Assembly (NCBI GenBank): GCA_903908495.1
Contig: CAIVSK010000056.1
Location: 1-34,589 of the forward strand
Source: Akkermansiaceae bacterium
GTDB taxonomy: Bacteria > Verrucomicrobiota > Verrucomicrobiia > Verrucomicrobiales > Akkermansiaceae
Reading direction: 5' to 3'
DNA length: 34,589 bases
Program-made: the position numbers and the translations under genes
Part shown: positions 10,901 to 17,888 of the stretch, in pieces
How the letters are laid out: the number at the start of each line of letters is the position of its first letter
Numbering within the stretch: position 1 is the first letter of the stretch
The notes under the pieces: model-generated
What the model was told of the DNA's origin: nothing
The model's input: the letters and a program-made list of their open reading frames with translations, nothing else
The model's database searches: none

Positions 10901-11491
10901 GGTGCCACGCTTGCTGCCTTTGCGTCCGGCCTCAACAATACCTATCAATGGCTCAAGAATGGCACCGTCATTGCTGGTGCCACGGGTGCCAGTTATACGA
11001 TCGGTCATGTGCTGGCGACGGATGCCGCGCAGTATTCCTGTATCGTGTCCAACGGCAGCGGTTTCGCCGCCACCAGCACCGTGACTCTCGCCGCGACTTT
11101 CACCGATAGTGATGGTGATGGCATGCAGGACTCGTGGGAAATCGCCCACGGCTTCAATCCCAACGAGCCCGCCGATGCGACGCTCGACAGCGACGGCGAC
11201 GGCATGACCAACCTGCAGGAATTCCTCGCCGGCACCGACCCCCGGGATTCCAACAGCAGGCTCACTGCCACTGCCACGCGCAACGGCCTGAACCAAGTGG
11301 TGATCCATTTCACCGCGCAGCCCTACGTCGCCTACACCCTGCAGTTCAAGAATGATCTCACCGACGCGGCTTGGACCAAGCTCGGCGATATTGACGCCGC
11401 AGACAGCTTGCGCAAGGTGGACATTGCCGACACCACAGGGTCCGCCGGCAGCAAGCGCTTCTACCGTGTCGTCACCCCCAGGGAACCGTAG
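4976..11491 (+). CDS. Giant secreted CotH-kinase / lamin-tail / PA14 multidomain protein
   Basis: 2171 residues. The ATG at 4976 opens a good signal peptide (to about residue 21, ISAAQ); the frame continues upstream but that part is not signal-like. Approximate domain order: LTD 1 (22-140); a jelly-roll-like segment (160-200); a PA14-like domain (220-370); a second carbohydrate-binding-like segment (405-505); chitobiase C-terminal-like domain (558-642); CotH domain (about 740-1090); second chitobiase-like domain (1150-1232); LTD 2-4 (about 1239-1358, 1400-1528, 1545-1692); bacterial Ig (1720-1807); PA14 (1812-1955); Ig (1959-2038); two thrombospondin-3-like DSDGDGM repeats (2042-2088); and a verrucomicrobial-style C-terminal beta domain. 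CotH proteins are secretory-pathway kinases. The block usually carrying WDxD reads HDSE here (D1005, E1007). No PEP-CTERM or other sorting signal is visible. Probable role: cell-surface or extracellular binding; function unproven. Confidence 0.9.
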   Translation: MKLRLLVTCLVFLVSVAISAAQSITISEFAASNQSGLKDEDGDVGDWIEIFNSDAVSVNLSGWRLTDDSGDLSKWVFPAVTLDPKGFMVVFASSKNRVNPIQPLHTNFKLSAGGGYLGLVRPDGSVASEFNPYPAQYIDKSFGYLQSVSTTTLIAPGAALKWLVPTSSVPSDATWSSRAFGDSGWTSGYNGVGFQMLVNGWALKTYFANQTIPSLTQAEAVISTPSLQSSMVPANHPVVNFNDSSSAGNYGAENPPPALAGGNHDHFVVEAIGTISVTAAMAGVWSFCVTSDDGCSLQIRPKGTTTYTTVLSYAGLRGMSDSVGKYTLSTGQYELRAVIFENEGGAGGEVSAFKGTNTAWSTGFKLIGDTANGGLAVKSVSVGASDYNAYVGANASTQAAMYDAAPQRSSCYIRLPFTNPGGLASLTMPIRYDDGFVAYLNGVEVARRNAPAGSVTDATTATGDRLPIQALTPENIDLTARLGLLVAGSGNVLAIHGLNESAASPDFLVRAELNQFTVSVSPTATYFTTATPGSMNTAAVYNKLAPVTITGAARGFYKAPQVVALATGTAAATIRYTLDGSSPCQLDVEGNVLRDGGNNAIPSPTSGVYAAPLTISTTTVLRYAAFKSGSDPSDSVTQTYIFTADVKNQSLTGAAPVITNPPGASPALTTWPSTAASGQVLNYGMDPNVVGVAPYNATIENDLKAIPSFSIVTDNSSLFDAATGMYVNPGDDSIAWERAGSLELIYPDGSSGFQANCGLRMRGGFSRSTDNPKHAFRIFFRDQYGPGKLKFPFFGNDATAATEFSKFDIRCSQNYSWSFQGDAGNGLYFRDEFNRQSQLDMGQLSSHTAFFHLYVNGQYWGLFNIDERPEANFAASYLGGSSSDYDTIKVAPDNGYTIYATDGDMAAWTSLWQQADSGLAAGNSETTNNPVYQKIVGNNPNGTPNPAYPVLVDPANMIDYCIMVYWGGNLDAAISNFLGNNEPNNWFGFRDHTGAHGGFRFVLHDSEHTLLNVNEDRTGPWAAGSTAAQGSSALSYSSPQYIFQQCIYAQEFKMLFADRVFKHFNYAGALTPVGATTRFDKLKAQIDRAIVGESARWGDAKVEPPINRDTNWVTCVNSVRSSFLPSRTSVVLQQFRNKGWYPAIDPPLWGVRGGTVVAGSATTLALVSGQSGTIYYTTDGSDPRQYNSSTGLGDVRSTALVYSGPLTIDASKLIRTRVKSGNTWSAIDEAAFYTTQNFTGLAITEINYNPLPNGLTSGDEFEFLELKNTTANPMDLGGLNFTAGITYTFPSGTILAPGAFYVLARNATQFHSRYPSLTPNGIYTGKLDNGGETLTISGPSGGTILSVDYSDNPPWPAAADGNGYSLVPITTIYNSQDGHHWRASANTGGSPGADDPAVSIPGILINEALTNSASGLTDAIELFNPTPTAVNIGEWWLSDDRNTPKKFRIPAGTMIAAGGFVSFNETQFNATPGVAPAFALSSTGDDVYLFSGSAGGGLTGYSHGFSFGAAEQNVTFGRYVNSVGEEQFPRQTDATFDAPNSGPRVGPLVINEVMYFPYPGFDRYVEIKNVSDMAVNLYDPANPANTWKISGLGYVFPTGRSIPAGALALVVPIDPATFRSKYGVPAAVQIFGPWPGTLQGNGERLSLEMPDLPVMQAGVSVVPYDVIDSVRYNDKLPWPVAAAGGGPSLQRIDSSAYADDPANWFASGASPGLSNMANQTPSVALTAPAGGLTYAVPATVNFAATAGDADGLIVKVEFFVDGGKVGEATSAPYTFAWSATGGVHACTAVAIDNSLGVASSAPRTIYVTTPVSQGLKGQYFVGAENFTSGLAGERIDPGVNFSVNGNWPLNAGFPGIGNEYYSVRWTGQVCPPTSGTYTFYINSDDGSFLYLNDVRVIDDGSYHGDTELSYSTDLTAGQLSRIRMDMFQGGGGATAQLSWSGPGIAKQIIPQSALYPDSAPIIIRQPTGLAREQGTGATLAAFASGLNNTYQWLKNGTVIAGATGASYTIGHVLATDAAQYSCIVSNGSGFAATSTVTLAATFTDSDGDGMQDSWEIAHGFNPNEPADATLDSDGDGMTNLQEFLAGTDPRDSNSRLTATATRNGLNQVVIHFTAQPYVAYTLQFKNDLTDAAWTKLGDIDAADSLRKVDIADTTGSAGSKRFYRVVTPREP

Positions 11492-11493
11492 CG

Positions 11494-11520
11494 CCGGCCG
11501 GTCCCGCGCGGGCCGGCCGG
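11494..11520 (+). terminator. Strong GC hairpin after the giant gene
   Basis: CCGGCC (11494-11499) pairs with GGCCGG (11515-11520), and the stem continues inward for five more pairs including one G-U, leaving a 5-base loop. It starts 3 bases after the stop. There is no U-run, so it could be a weak terminator or an RNA-stabilising hairpin. A second imperfect hairpin (GTGAA/TTCAC arms, 11545-11573) lies between here and the convergent gene end and could serve the minus strand. Confidence 0.5.
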
Positions 11521-11592
11521 GAAAGATGGGGATCTGCAGGAGGGGTGAAAGCAGGACCCGCGAGCGCCTTCACGCAGGTGCTGCAAGGTGTT

Positions 11593-12498
11593 TCAGACGC
11601 TGCAAATGCCGACGGCCTGTTTGAGGCTGGCGAGCTTGTCCGGCCGTTTCGGGATGAACTCCTGGGCGACGAAGCCGGTGTAGCCGGTATCGGCGATGGC
11701 GCGCATGATGGCCGGATAGTTCAGCTCCTGGGTGTCGTCGATTTCATTGCGGCCGGGAACCCCGCCGGTGTGGTAGTGGGCGAACCAGCGGTGGTGATCG
11801 CGGATGGTGTGGATCACGTCGCCCTCCATGATTTGCATGTGATAGATATCATACAGCAAACCAAAGTGGGCGCTGTCCAACTTCTTGCACAATTCCACGC
11901 CCCATGCGCTGTGGTCGCACATGTAGTCGGTGTGATCCACCTTGCTGTTGAGCAATTCCATCACCAGCTTGAGGCCGAGTTGTTCGGCCAGCGGCAACAA
12001 GCGCTTGAGGCCGGTGACGCAATTATCGAGGCCCTGGCTGTCAGTCATGCCGTCGCGGTTGCCGGAGAAACAGATGACATTTTTGGCGCCGACGGCGGCG
12101 GCGGCCTTGAGGTGGGGTTCGTAAGCGGCGACGAGTGCGTCGTGATGTTCGAGGCGGTTGAAGGCCTTGGCGATGGTGCCAACCTTGTCGCCGGTGGCGG
12201 TGGTGCCCACCGGATTGGAGACCATCGCGCAGGTGAGGCCGTGCTTTTCGAGGATGGCAAAATCGCCAGGCATGAGCAGGTCGATGGATTTGAGGCCGAT
12301 GTCCTTGCCGGCGACGCAGAGGTCTTCGAGCGAAATGCTGCCGTAGCACCATTTGCAGGCCGAATGGTTGATGCGGGTGCCGGGCGCGGCGGCTGCGATC
12401 GCGGCATCGGCGGCGCCGAGGCGGCTGGTCAGGGAGGCGGCGATGGCGCCGATGGCAGCGGATTTTCCAGTGGTCATAAGAAACGAGCGGCGGTGCAT
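11593..12498 (-). CDS. Tat-exported sugar isomerase, hydroxypyruvate-isomerase-like TIM barrel
   Basis: 301 residues. The N-terminus (MHRRSFLMTT, then a hydrophobic Ala-rich stretch to about residue 30) is a twin-arginine signal. The rest is an AP-endonuclease-2/xylose-isomerase-like TIM barrel. Motifs match the Hyi-type subfamily: E181 in VMELLNSK, YDIYHMQ (216-222), HYHTGGVPGR (241-250) and QEF (279-281), so the acidic and His metal ligands are present. Classical Hyi interconverts hydroxypyruvate and tartronate semialdehyde in the cytosol. Exported versions are common in Verrucomicrobiota and Planctomycetota and their substrates are largely unknown. It is convergent with the giant CotH/LTD gene, with about 100 bases and two hairpins between them. 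Confidence 0.85.
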   Translation of the reverse strand: MHRRSFLMTTGKSAAIGAIAASLTSRLGAADAAIAAAAPGTRINHSACKWCYGSISLEDLCVAGKDIGLKSIDLLMPGDFAILEKHGLTCAMVSNPVGTTATGDKVGTIAKAFNRLEHHDALVAAYEPHLKAAAAVGAKNVICFSGNRDGMTDSQGLDNCVTGLKRLLPLAEQLGLKLVMELLNSKVDHTDYMCDHSAWGVELCKKLDSAHFGLLYDIYHMQIMEGDVIHTIRDHHRWFAHYHTGGVPGRNEIDDTQELNYPAIMRAIADTGYTGFVAQEFIPKRPDKLASLKQAVGICSV

Positions 12499-12672
12499 GG
12501 AGTTGAATACGACACAAGCGGCGGGAACATTTCAAGCTTCAAAATTCACGCTGACTTTAGCAATTGAAAGAATCAGCAATTCAGGCATGCCCCAGCGATG
12601 GATTTGCGCATGCCAAGTGACAATGAGCCCTGAAATGGCGAACCCAACACCGCCGACCCACCCCCTGGTCTT

Positions 12673-13104
12673 ATGCCCGCGAAAAGGAAAATTCCGGCCT
12701 CGTCCACACCCGTCAGCCTTTCCGGTCTTCTCGTCCCCGAAAAAATCGCGCCCCTCGTCCACTATCTTCGACACGAAAAGGTCATACTCGATTCAGATCT
12801 CGCGGAGCTTTATGGAGTGGAAACCCGATCCATCAACCAAGCCGCGTAGCGAAATTCTGAACGGTTTCCCACGGATTTTCTGTTCCAACTCACTGAGGGT
12901 GAGTTCGAAAGTTTGAAATCACAACCAGTGATGTCAAAAAATCCGGAGGCCTCTTTAAGATCTCAAACTGTGATCTTAAAGCGCGGCCAACATCGAAAAT
13001 ACCTCCCCTAGGCCTTCACCGAGCAAGGCGTCGCCATGCCCTCCACGGTCCTGCGCTCACTCCGTACCGTCCAAGTCAACATCGCCATCAAGAAGCCGAC
13101 GTGA
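12673..13104 (+). pseudogene. ORF6N-domain DNA-binding protein, inactivated by two in-frame TAG codons
   Basis: Reading from the ATG at 12673 gives an ORF6N domain: a LVPEKIAPLVHYLR start, the LDSDLAELYGVETRSINQA segment, RFPTDFLFQLTE, then AFTEQGVAM and VQVNIAI. These are characteristic of ORF6N proteins (phage-related or chromosomal DNA-binding proteins). The frame is kept throughout but broken by TAG at 12847-12849, where the family normally has Lys or Arg, and by TAG at 13009-13011, where the family has the Tyr of YLPYAF. It ends at a TGA (13102-13104) soon after the NIAI segment, so the C-terminal part is lost as well. It lies between the isomerase and SulP genes, both on the other strand. 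The first 174 bases of the gap (12499-12672) show no gene and probably hold the isomerase promoter. Confidence 0.82.
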
Positions 13105-13146
13105 CTTACCGCCGCCTGCATAGCCACCAAAACCGGCCCTAGCCGG

Positions 13147-15018
13147 CTATTTCTTGCTGGGATCGTAGAAGATGCGGATATCGGCCTTGTCGGTGCCGAG
13201 GAGTTGCTGGGCGCGTTTGAGGGCGTCGCGGGTGGAGATGTTGGGATTGCTGGGGGAGTTGAGGAACAAGTTGCTTTCGCCGGCATCGCGGTTGCAGCCG
13301 GCTTGGAGGGTGTCGAGAATGCCGGATTTTTTAAGGACGCGATAGACTTCGCCGGTGGCGCCGGACACCAGCAGCGCGAGGTTTTTTTCCCGCATGAAAA
13401 GTATCAGGTCTTCCAGGGCCATGACGCTGGTGGCGTCCAGATGACGGGCGTTTTTGAGCCGCAGGATGATCACCTTGAGCAGTGGATCGGCGATGGTCCG
13501 CTGGATCTGCGTGCGAAACAATTCGGCCGCCCCGAAAAATAGATCTCCTTCGACGTGGACGATGGAGATGGCCGGGATCGGGCGTTTGCGCTTTTCGCCC
13601 ATTTCCCGCAGTTCGCCCACTTCATTGAACTCATACTCGATGAGGTAGGGGCGGCTGGCCTTGCGCAGAAACAAGGTGATGGAAATGGCCACCCCGACGA
13701 AAATCGCCACATGCAGCGGGGCCAGCAGGGTGCACAGGAACGTGATGACCAGCACGCTGGCATCGTCACCCGTCGAGCGCAGGCAGATCTTGATGTGGCG
13801 GGCGTTGAACAGCGAGCAGGACTGCCCGATGATCAGCGCGGCCAATCCCGCTCGCGGCAGGTAATCGATCAGCGGCACCCCCCAACCGACCGACGCCGCT
13901 ATCAGGATCGCGAACACCAAGGTGTAAAACCCACAGAACATCGAGGCAAAGCGGGTGACCGCGCCGGACTCGTGATTGAGCATCGAGCGGTTGAGCGAGC
14001 CGGATGCGGGCATGCCGCCGCCCAGCGCGCTGGCCAGATTGGCCATGCCGACGCTGAACATGTCCTGATTGACGTCGGCGCGCTCCTCGGTGCGTGCGGT
14101 CAGGGTCTTGGACATCAGGGTGTTTTCCAGCGAGGCCAGAAAGGCGATGGCCAGCGCCACACCTAACAAAGTGGATATGTCGTTGAAAATCCCCTCGTGG
14201 AAAAGCCGCGGCAGCTTGGGTGTTAGATCAGCGAAGCCAAAGGTGACAAATGTTTCCGCATGGGCGAAGGGCGGGATGCCAAAGCGGATCAGCGGGCCGA
14301 ACACCGCCGACGATAACAGCAGGGACAGCGCGAAGGCGGGCCACTTGGGTTGCCATTTGCGCATGGCCGCGTATACCGCCAGCGTCGTTATGCCAATGAC
14401 CAGGGCGATCCAATCGGTGTGGGGAAGCGCCTTGATCAAGGCGATGAGCAATGTCGCGAAGCTGGTGGAGGCATGGTTATCGACGAGCCGGTCCAAGCCC
14501 AACATCGGGATGAGTTGGTTGGTCATGATCAGCACCGCCGCACCCGCGATGTAACCGACCAGCACGCTGCGCGAAACGTATTGCAGCAAGTCGGCCACCC
14601 GCAACAACGCCCCGGCCACCGCGATCAAGCCCACCATCAAGGTCAGCAACATCACCAGTTCGTTGGCCCGCCCGGCCAGCGCCGGATTGACCGCGAAAAA
14701 GCTGAACAGCATGAAGGCGGTGGCGTTGGTGGTGCCCAGAATCGTGTAGCGCGACCCTGCGAACAACGGCGCCACAATCGCGGCGATGACCGAACACAGG
14801 ATGCCGTAAACAATGGGCAGGCCGGCGATGGTCGCATGCGCAATGGCCTGCGGCAGCGCCAGCATCGTCACGTTGGCAGCCGCACGGGCATCGCGGAGGA
14901 ACTTGCCCGGGGTGTAGCGTTGCAGGGTGCCGATGAATGGCAGCGGGCGGACATGCTCGGCCGCGAAAAACTTCCGCGTGTTCTGCAGCGCCTTGCCGAG
15001 GTTGCGCCGCAGGCTCAT
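13147..15018 (-). CDS. SulP/SLC26-family anion transporter with C-terminal STAS domain
   Basis: 623 residues from the ATG at 15018. About residues 45-420 contain the many hydrophobic segments of a SulP permease, including the N-terminal ALPQAIAHATIAGLPIVYGI stretch and a conserved central GMANLASALGGGMPASGSLNRS block. A STAS domain follows (about 460-565; LDATSVMALEDL marks the conserved loop). The last ~50 residues are a soluble tail. The family moves sulfate, bicarbonate or other anions across the inner membrane; the substrate cannot be read from sequence. I chose 15018 because the preceding small ORF ends in an ATGA overlap there. An in-frame start at 15072 would add 18 residues unlike the family. 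The stop is TAG. Confidence 0.88.
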   Translation of the reverse strand: MSLRRNLGKALQNTRKFFAAEHVRPLPFIGTLQRYTPGKFLRDARAAANVTMLALPQAIAHATIAGLPIVYGILCSVIAAIVAPLFAGSRYTILGTTNATAFMLFSFFAVNPALAGRANELVMLLTLMVGLIAVAGALLRVADLLQYVSRSVLVGYIAGAAVLIMTNQLIPMLGLDRLVDNHASTSFATLLIALIKALPHTDWIALVIGITTLAVYAAMRKWQPKWPAFALSLLLSSAVFGPLIRFGIPPFAHAETFVTFGFADLTPKLPRLFHEGIFNDISTLLGVALAIAFLASLENTLMSKTLTARTEERADVNQDMFSVGMANLASALGGGMPASGSLNRSMLNHESGAVTRFASMFCGFYTLVFAILIAASVGWGVPLIDYLPRAGLAALIIGQSCSLFNARHIKICLRSTGDDASVLVITFLCTLLAPLHVAIFVGVAISITLFLRKASRPYLIEYEFNEVGELREMGEKRKRPIPAISIVHVEGDLFFGAAELFRTQIQRTIADPLLKVIILRLKNARHLDATSVMALEDLILFMREKNLALLVSGATGEVYRVLKKSGILDTLQAGCNRDAGESNLFLNSPSNPNISTRDALKRAQQLLGTDKADIRIFYDPSKK

Positions 15019-15149
15019 GGCTGGCTCGTCCCGCCTCCTCGGGTCGGCTCGGGACGCTTGCCTGACATCCATTCCAATCCCGTCAACCCCACCGCAAACA
15101 GCGTGCCAGACAGCACGTGTCGTCCGATGAAGCGGGCAGAAATTCGCAT
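15015..15149 (-). CDS. Hypothetical 44-residue protein coupled to the SulP gene
   Basis: ATG at 15149, stop TGA at 15017-15015, so the stop overlaps the SulP ATG in an ATGA of 4 bases. The product begins MRISARFIGRHVLSG, has one hydrophobic stretch (about residues 12-28) that could cross the membrane, and ends in a Gly/Pro/Arg-rich tail. The tight overlap suggests translational coupling or a leader peptide for the transporter. I know no family. A chance ORF is possible at this length in GC-rich DNA. The DUF2721 gene ends 49 bases upstream. Confidence 0.45.
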   Translation of the reverse strand: MRISARFIGRHVLSGTLFAVGLTGLEWMSGKRPEPTRGGGTSQP

Positions 15150-15198
15150 GGTGTGGCCCTAGTTTGGCGGGGTAATCCCTCCATGTCCAGACGGGAGG

Positions 15199-15594
15199 CT
15201 AGGTTTTATCCTCCACTGCATTGAGCAATATCCGCAGCGCGCCGCCGGAAATGGACACCTCATAGACGAGGCACGCGAGTGACACGGCCATGAGGAACAA
15301 GGCGCCCAGGAAGGCGGCGACGGCGGCAACATTCCAACCGAACATGACGCTGACCATGGCTAACACGCACAGCAGGAGGCTCACCGCGCCGAACATCTGC
15401 ATGGCCCGGATCAGGGTGAGGCGGCGGCGCAGATTGTTGATTTGGGCGCTCAGCAGGGCATCGCCCTTTTCCAACCAATCCCGGTGCAGGTGGCGAATGA
15501 GCGCCGCAAGATGCAAAAACCGATTGGTGTACGACAAAAATAACAGGCTGATGGCAGGAAACAACAGCGCGGGAGTGGAAACCTCAAGTGTCAT
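15199..15594 (-). CDS. DUF2721 family membrane protein
   Basis: 131 residues from the ATG at 15594. The start (TPALLFPAISLLFLSYTNRFL) is the typical DUF2721 opening. A cytoplasmic-looking Arg-rich linker follows (LRRRLTLIR), then two further hydrophobic segments (about residues 62-85 and 87-110), giving about three membrane spans. Members are small inner-membrane proteins of unknown function. A GTG at 15612 in the same frame overlaps the upstream ABC stop as GTGA and would add six residues. The family match favours the ATG, but the overlap pattern, shared with two other gene pairs in this window, makes the GTG possible. Probably in one operon with the ABC exporter. Confidence 0.82.
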   Translation of the reverse strand: MTLEVSTPALLFPAISLLFLSYTNRFLHLAALIRHLHRDWLEKGDALLSAQINNLRRRLTLIRAMQMFGAVSLLLCVLAMVSVMFGWNVAAVAAFLGALFLMAVSLACLVYEVSISGGALRILLNAVEDKT

Positions 15595-15608
15595 GGCTGG
15601 AAAAAATA

Positions 15609-17381
15609 TCACAGCAATTGGCTATCCACCAGAAACCGATAGGTGCCGGTCTGCGCGATGAGTTCGTCGTGGGTGCCGCTCTCGACGATGCGCCCGTGAT
15701 TGAACACCAGCAAGCGGTCGGCATGGCGCACGGTGGACAAGCGGTGCGCGATGACCAGACTGGTGCGGCCTTCCATCAGCCGCTCCAGCGCCTCGTTGAC
15801 CAGGCGCTCGCTCTCGGCATCCAGCGACGAGGTGGCCTCGTCTAACAACAATATCCGCGGGTTGGCCAGAATCGCGCGGGCGATGGCGACGCGCTGGCGC
15901 TGGCCGCCGGAGAGTTTGGTGCCGCGGGGGCCGACGACGGTATCGTAGCCTTGGGGCAGGGCGGTGATGAAGTCGTGGGCGTTGGCCTGTTGGGCGGCGA
16001 TGTGGATATCATCCAACGAGGCGCCGGGTTTGCCATACTCGATGTTTTCGCGGATCGAGCCGCCGAACAACATGACTTCTTGCGGGACGATGGCGATTTG
16101 CGAGCGGATCGCTTTGAGCGCGAGGCTGGGAGCGGCGCGGTTGTCGAAGGTGATCTGGCCGCTTTCCGGCGCGTTGAAGCCGAGGATCAGCGAAAACACG
16201 GTCGATTTGCCCGCGCCGGACGGGCCGACGAGCGCGATGCGCTGGCCGGGTTGGATGTCGAAGCTCAGGTCGCTGAGCACTTGGACATCGGGCCGCGACG
16301 GGTAGCGGAAGCAGAGGTTCTCGAAGGCGAGCGAGCCGGAAAGTTTGGCGAAGGCATCGCCGTCGCTGCGTTCCGGCTGGGTGTTGAGCAATTCGCGCAG
16401 CCGCTCGGTGGCACCGGTGGTTTGCTGGATTTGCGAGATGATCTCCGGAAACGACCCGAGCGAGGCACCGACAAAAATGGAAAACAAGACGAAGGCGGAG
16501 AAATTGGTCATGTTGATCTCGTGGTTGGCCAGCATGCGGGCCCCGTGCCAGACGACAAAGGTGATGGTGCCAAACAGAGCCAGAATGATGAACGAGAGGA
16601 ACGAAGCGCGGAATTTAGCGCCTTTGAGGGTCACCGCCAGGAACCGTTGCAGCGCGGAATCGTAGCGAGTGCCCTCGAATGGCTCGTTGGTGAAGGACTT
16701 GACGTCGGCGATGCCTTGCACGGTTTCCTCGATGACGGTGCCGGCATCGGCCAGCGAGTCTTGCGCGAGTTTCGAGTGGTGGCGGACCTTCTTACCGAAC
16801 AAGGCGATGGCGAGCACCACCAACGGCACGCTGCCCAGCATGATCAGCGAGAGTTTCCACGAGGCGATGAAAATGACGATGATGCCGCCGATGAGCACCA
16901 CCGTTTGGCGGACAGCTTGCGGGATGGTGGTCAGCAGCGTTTCGCGGACCACTCCGAGGTCGGCGGAAATCCGGGTACTCAGCGCGCCGGCGCGTTGTTC
17001 CTGGAAAAACGGCATCGGCAAGCGCACCAAATGGGCAAATAAATCCCGCCGCAGCCGGTTCAGCGCACTCTCGCCGGCCCGAATGAACCCCTGCACCCGG
17101 AAAAACCCGATGAACGCCTGCAAGGCCAACGCCGCCACCAGCTTGAGCACGATCGCATTGGATTTTGCCAAAACTTCCAGCGGGTCGAGCGTCTGCGGCG
17201 TGCGCAGGGCATCCACCGGATTGCCGATCAATTCCTTGAGAAACCAAGGAAATGCCAGTGACAAGCCCGCCGTGACGAAGAGCGCCACCAGCGACGGCAC
17301 AAACACGGCCTTTTCTTGCATGAGGAAGCCCCAGATCCATTTATTCGAGGAAATCGGCTTGGCGGAGATCGGTTCTGGCAT
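15609..17381 (-). CDS. ABC exporter, fused membrane and ATPase domains (MsbA/ABCB type)
   Basis: 590 residues, the usual half-transporter length. The membrane domain (about residues 25-320) has six hydrophobic segments and the coupling regions of type-I exporters. The ATPase domain has Walker A GPSGAGKST (about 386-394), the LSGGQRQRV signature (about 490-498), Walker B ILLLDEATSSLD (about 512-523) and the H-loop IAHRLST (about 543-549), all intact. It should work as a homodimer in the inner membrane. Lipid A precursors, lipids or drugs are typical substrates; nothing here decides among them. It is first in a minus-strand run with the DUF2721, small-ORF and SulP genes. It is divergent from rsfS, 102 bases away. 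Confidence 0.9.
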   Translation of the reverse strand: MPEPISAKPISSNKWIWGFLMQEKAVFVPSLVALFVTAGLSLAFPWFLKELIGNPVDALRTPQTLDPLEVLAKSNAIVLKLVAALALQAFIGFFRVQGFIRAGESALNRLRRDLFAHLVRLPMPFFQEQRAGALSTRISADLGVVRETLLTTIPQAVRQTVVLIGGIIVIFIASWKLSLIMLGSVPLVVLAIALFGKKVRHHSKLAQDSLADAGTVIEETVQGIADVKSFTNEPFEGTRYDSALQRFLAVTLKGAKFRASFLSFIILALFGTITFVVWHGARMLANHEINMTNFSAFVLFSIFVGASLGSFPEIISQIQQTTGATERLRELLNTQPERSDGDAFAKLSGSLAFENLCFRYPSRPDVQVLSDLSFDIQPGQRIALVGPSGAGKSTVFSLILGFNAPESGQITFDNRAAPSLALKAIRSQIAIVPQEVMLFGGSIRENIEYGKPGASLDDIHIAAQQANAHDFITALPQGYDTVVGPRGTKLSGGQRQRVAIARAILANPRILLLDEATSSLDAESERLVNEALERLMEGRTSLVIAHRLSTVRHADRLLVFNHGRIVESGTHDELIAQTGTYRFLVDSQLL

Positions 17382-17459
17382 GCCTTAGGGGAAGCCATGA
17401 ATGGCCCGGAGTCAATCGCCGGATGAATTTTGTTGGTAGTGAGGGCATTGTCGGCTACA

Positions 17460-17472
17460 GTGGGCTTCCCAC
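17460..17472 (+). promoter_or_regulatory. Hairpin GTGGG-CTT-CCCAC in the rsfS leader
   Basis: A perfect 5-bp stem with a 3-base loop lies 11 bases before the rsfS ATG (17484). A GGGG (17475-17478) five bases ahead of the ATG may act as a ribosome-binding site. Most of the 3' half of this hairpin (GGCTTCCC) is also the inverse of GGGAAGCC near 17389, at the other end of the divergent gap. Confidence 0.35.
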
Positions 17473-17483
17473 ATGGGGTAATT

Positions 17484-17888
17484 ATGGCGATCCAAGGAGC
17501 ACTACTGGCACAGGCCTGCGCGAAAGCGGCCGACGAAATGCAGGCGGAAAACATCCGCGTCTGGGACATGCGCGGCGTGTCCAGCCTCACCGATTTCATG
17601 GTCGTGTGCGCCGGCTCATCCATGCCCCACCTGCGCGCCATCCTGCGCGATGTCTCCGGCTTGGTCCTGGAATGGCATGGCCAACGCCCGGCCAATTCCG
17701 AAGGCAAGGCCGACACCCGCTGGGTCGTGCTGGATTATATCGACGTGATGGTTCACGTGATGCACCAGGAAATGCGCGACCACTACGGCCTCGAGGAGCT
17801 GTGGGCCAATGCCAAGGAAATCCCCTGGCAGGAGACCCTCGCCGAGGTCACCATCGCCGAATCGCCCGTGACCACCACCCGTCACTGA
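17484..17888 (+). CDS. rsfS: Ribosomal silencing factor RsfS (Iojap/DUF143)
   Basis: 134 residues from the ATG at 17484; a TTG at 17430 would add 18 residues not typical of the family. The sequence follows the RsfS pattern: an N-terminal helix, the DMRGVSSLTDFMVVCAGSS strand-turn block (about residues 28-46), a VVLDYIDVMVHVM block (about 80-92), and the closing RDHYGLEELWANA motif (about 97-109). RsfS binds L14 (uL14) on the 50S subunit and blocks joining of subunits when nutrients are short. The gene is often next to nadD or rlmH, but neither is nearby here. It is divergent from the ABC exporter, and a GC-rich hairpin begins right at its stop. Confidence 0.92.
   Translation: MAIQGALLAQACAKAADEMQAENIRVWDMRGVSSLTDFMVVCAGSSMPHLRAILRDVSGLVLEWHGQRPANSEGKADTRWVVLDYIDVMVHVMHQEMRDHYGLEELWANAKEIPWQETLAEVTIAESPVTTTRH

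Noticed and set aside
12847-13011. Amber recoding (TAG read as an amino acid) in the ORF6N gene
   Set aside because: The two TAG sites stand for different residues, and TAG is a true stop in the GH28-like, giant, Kelch and SulP genes.
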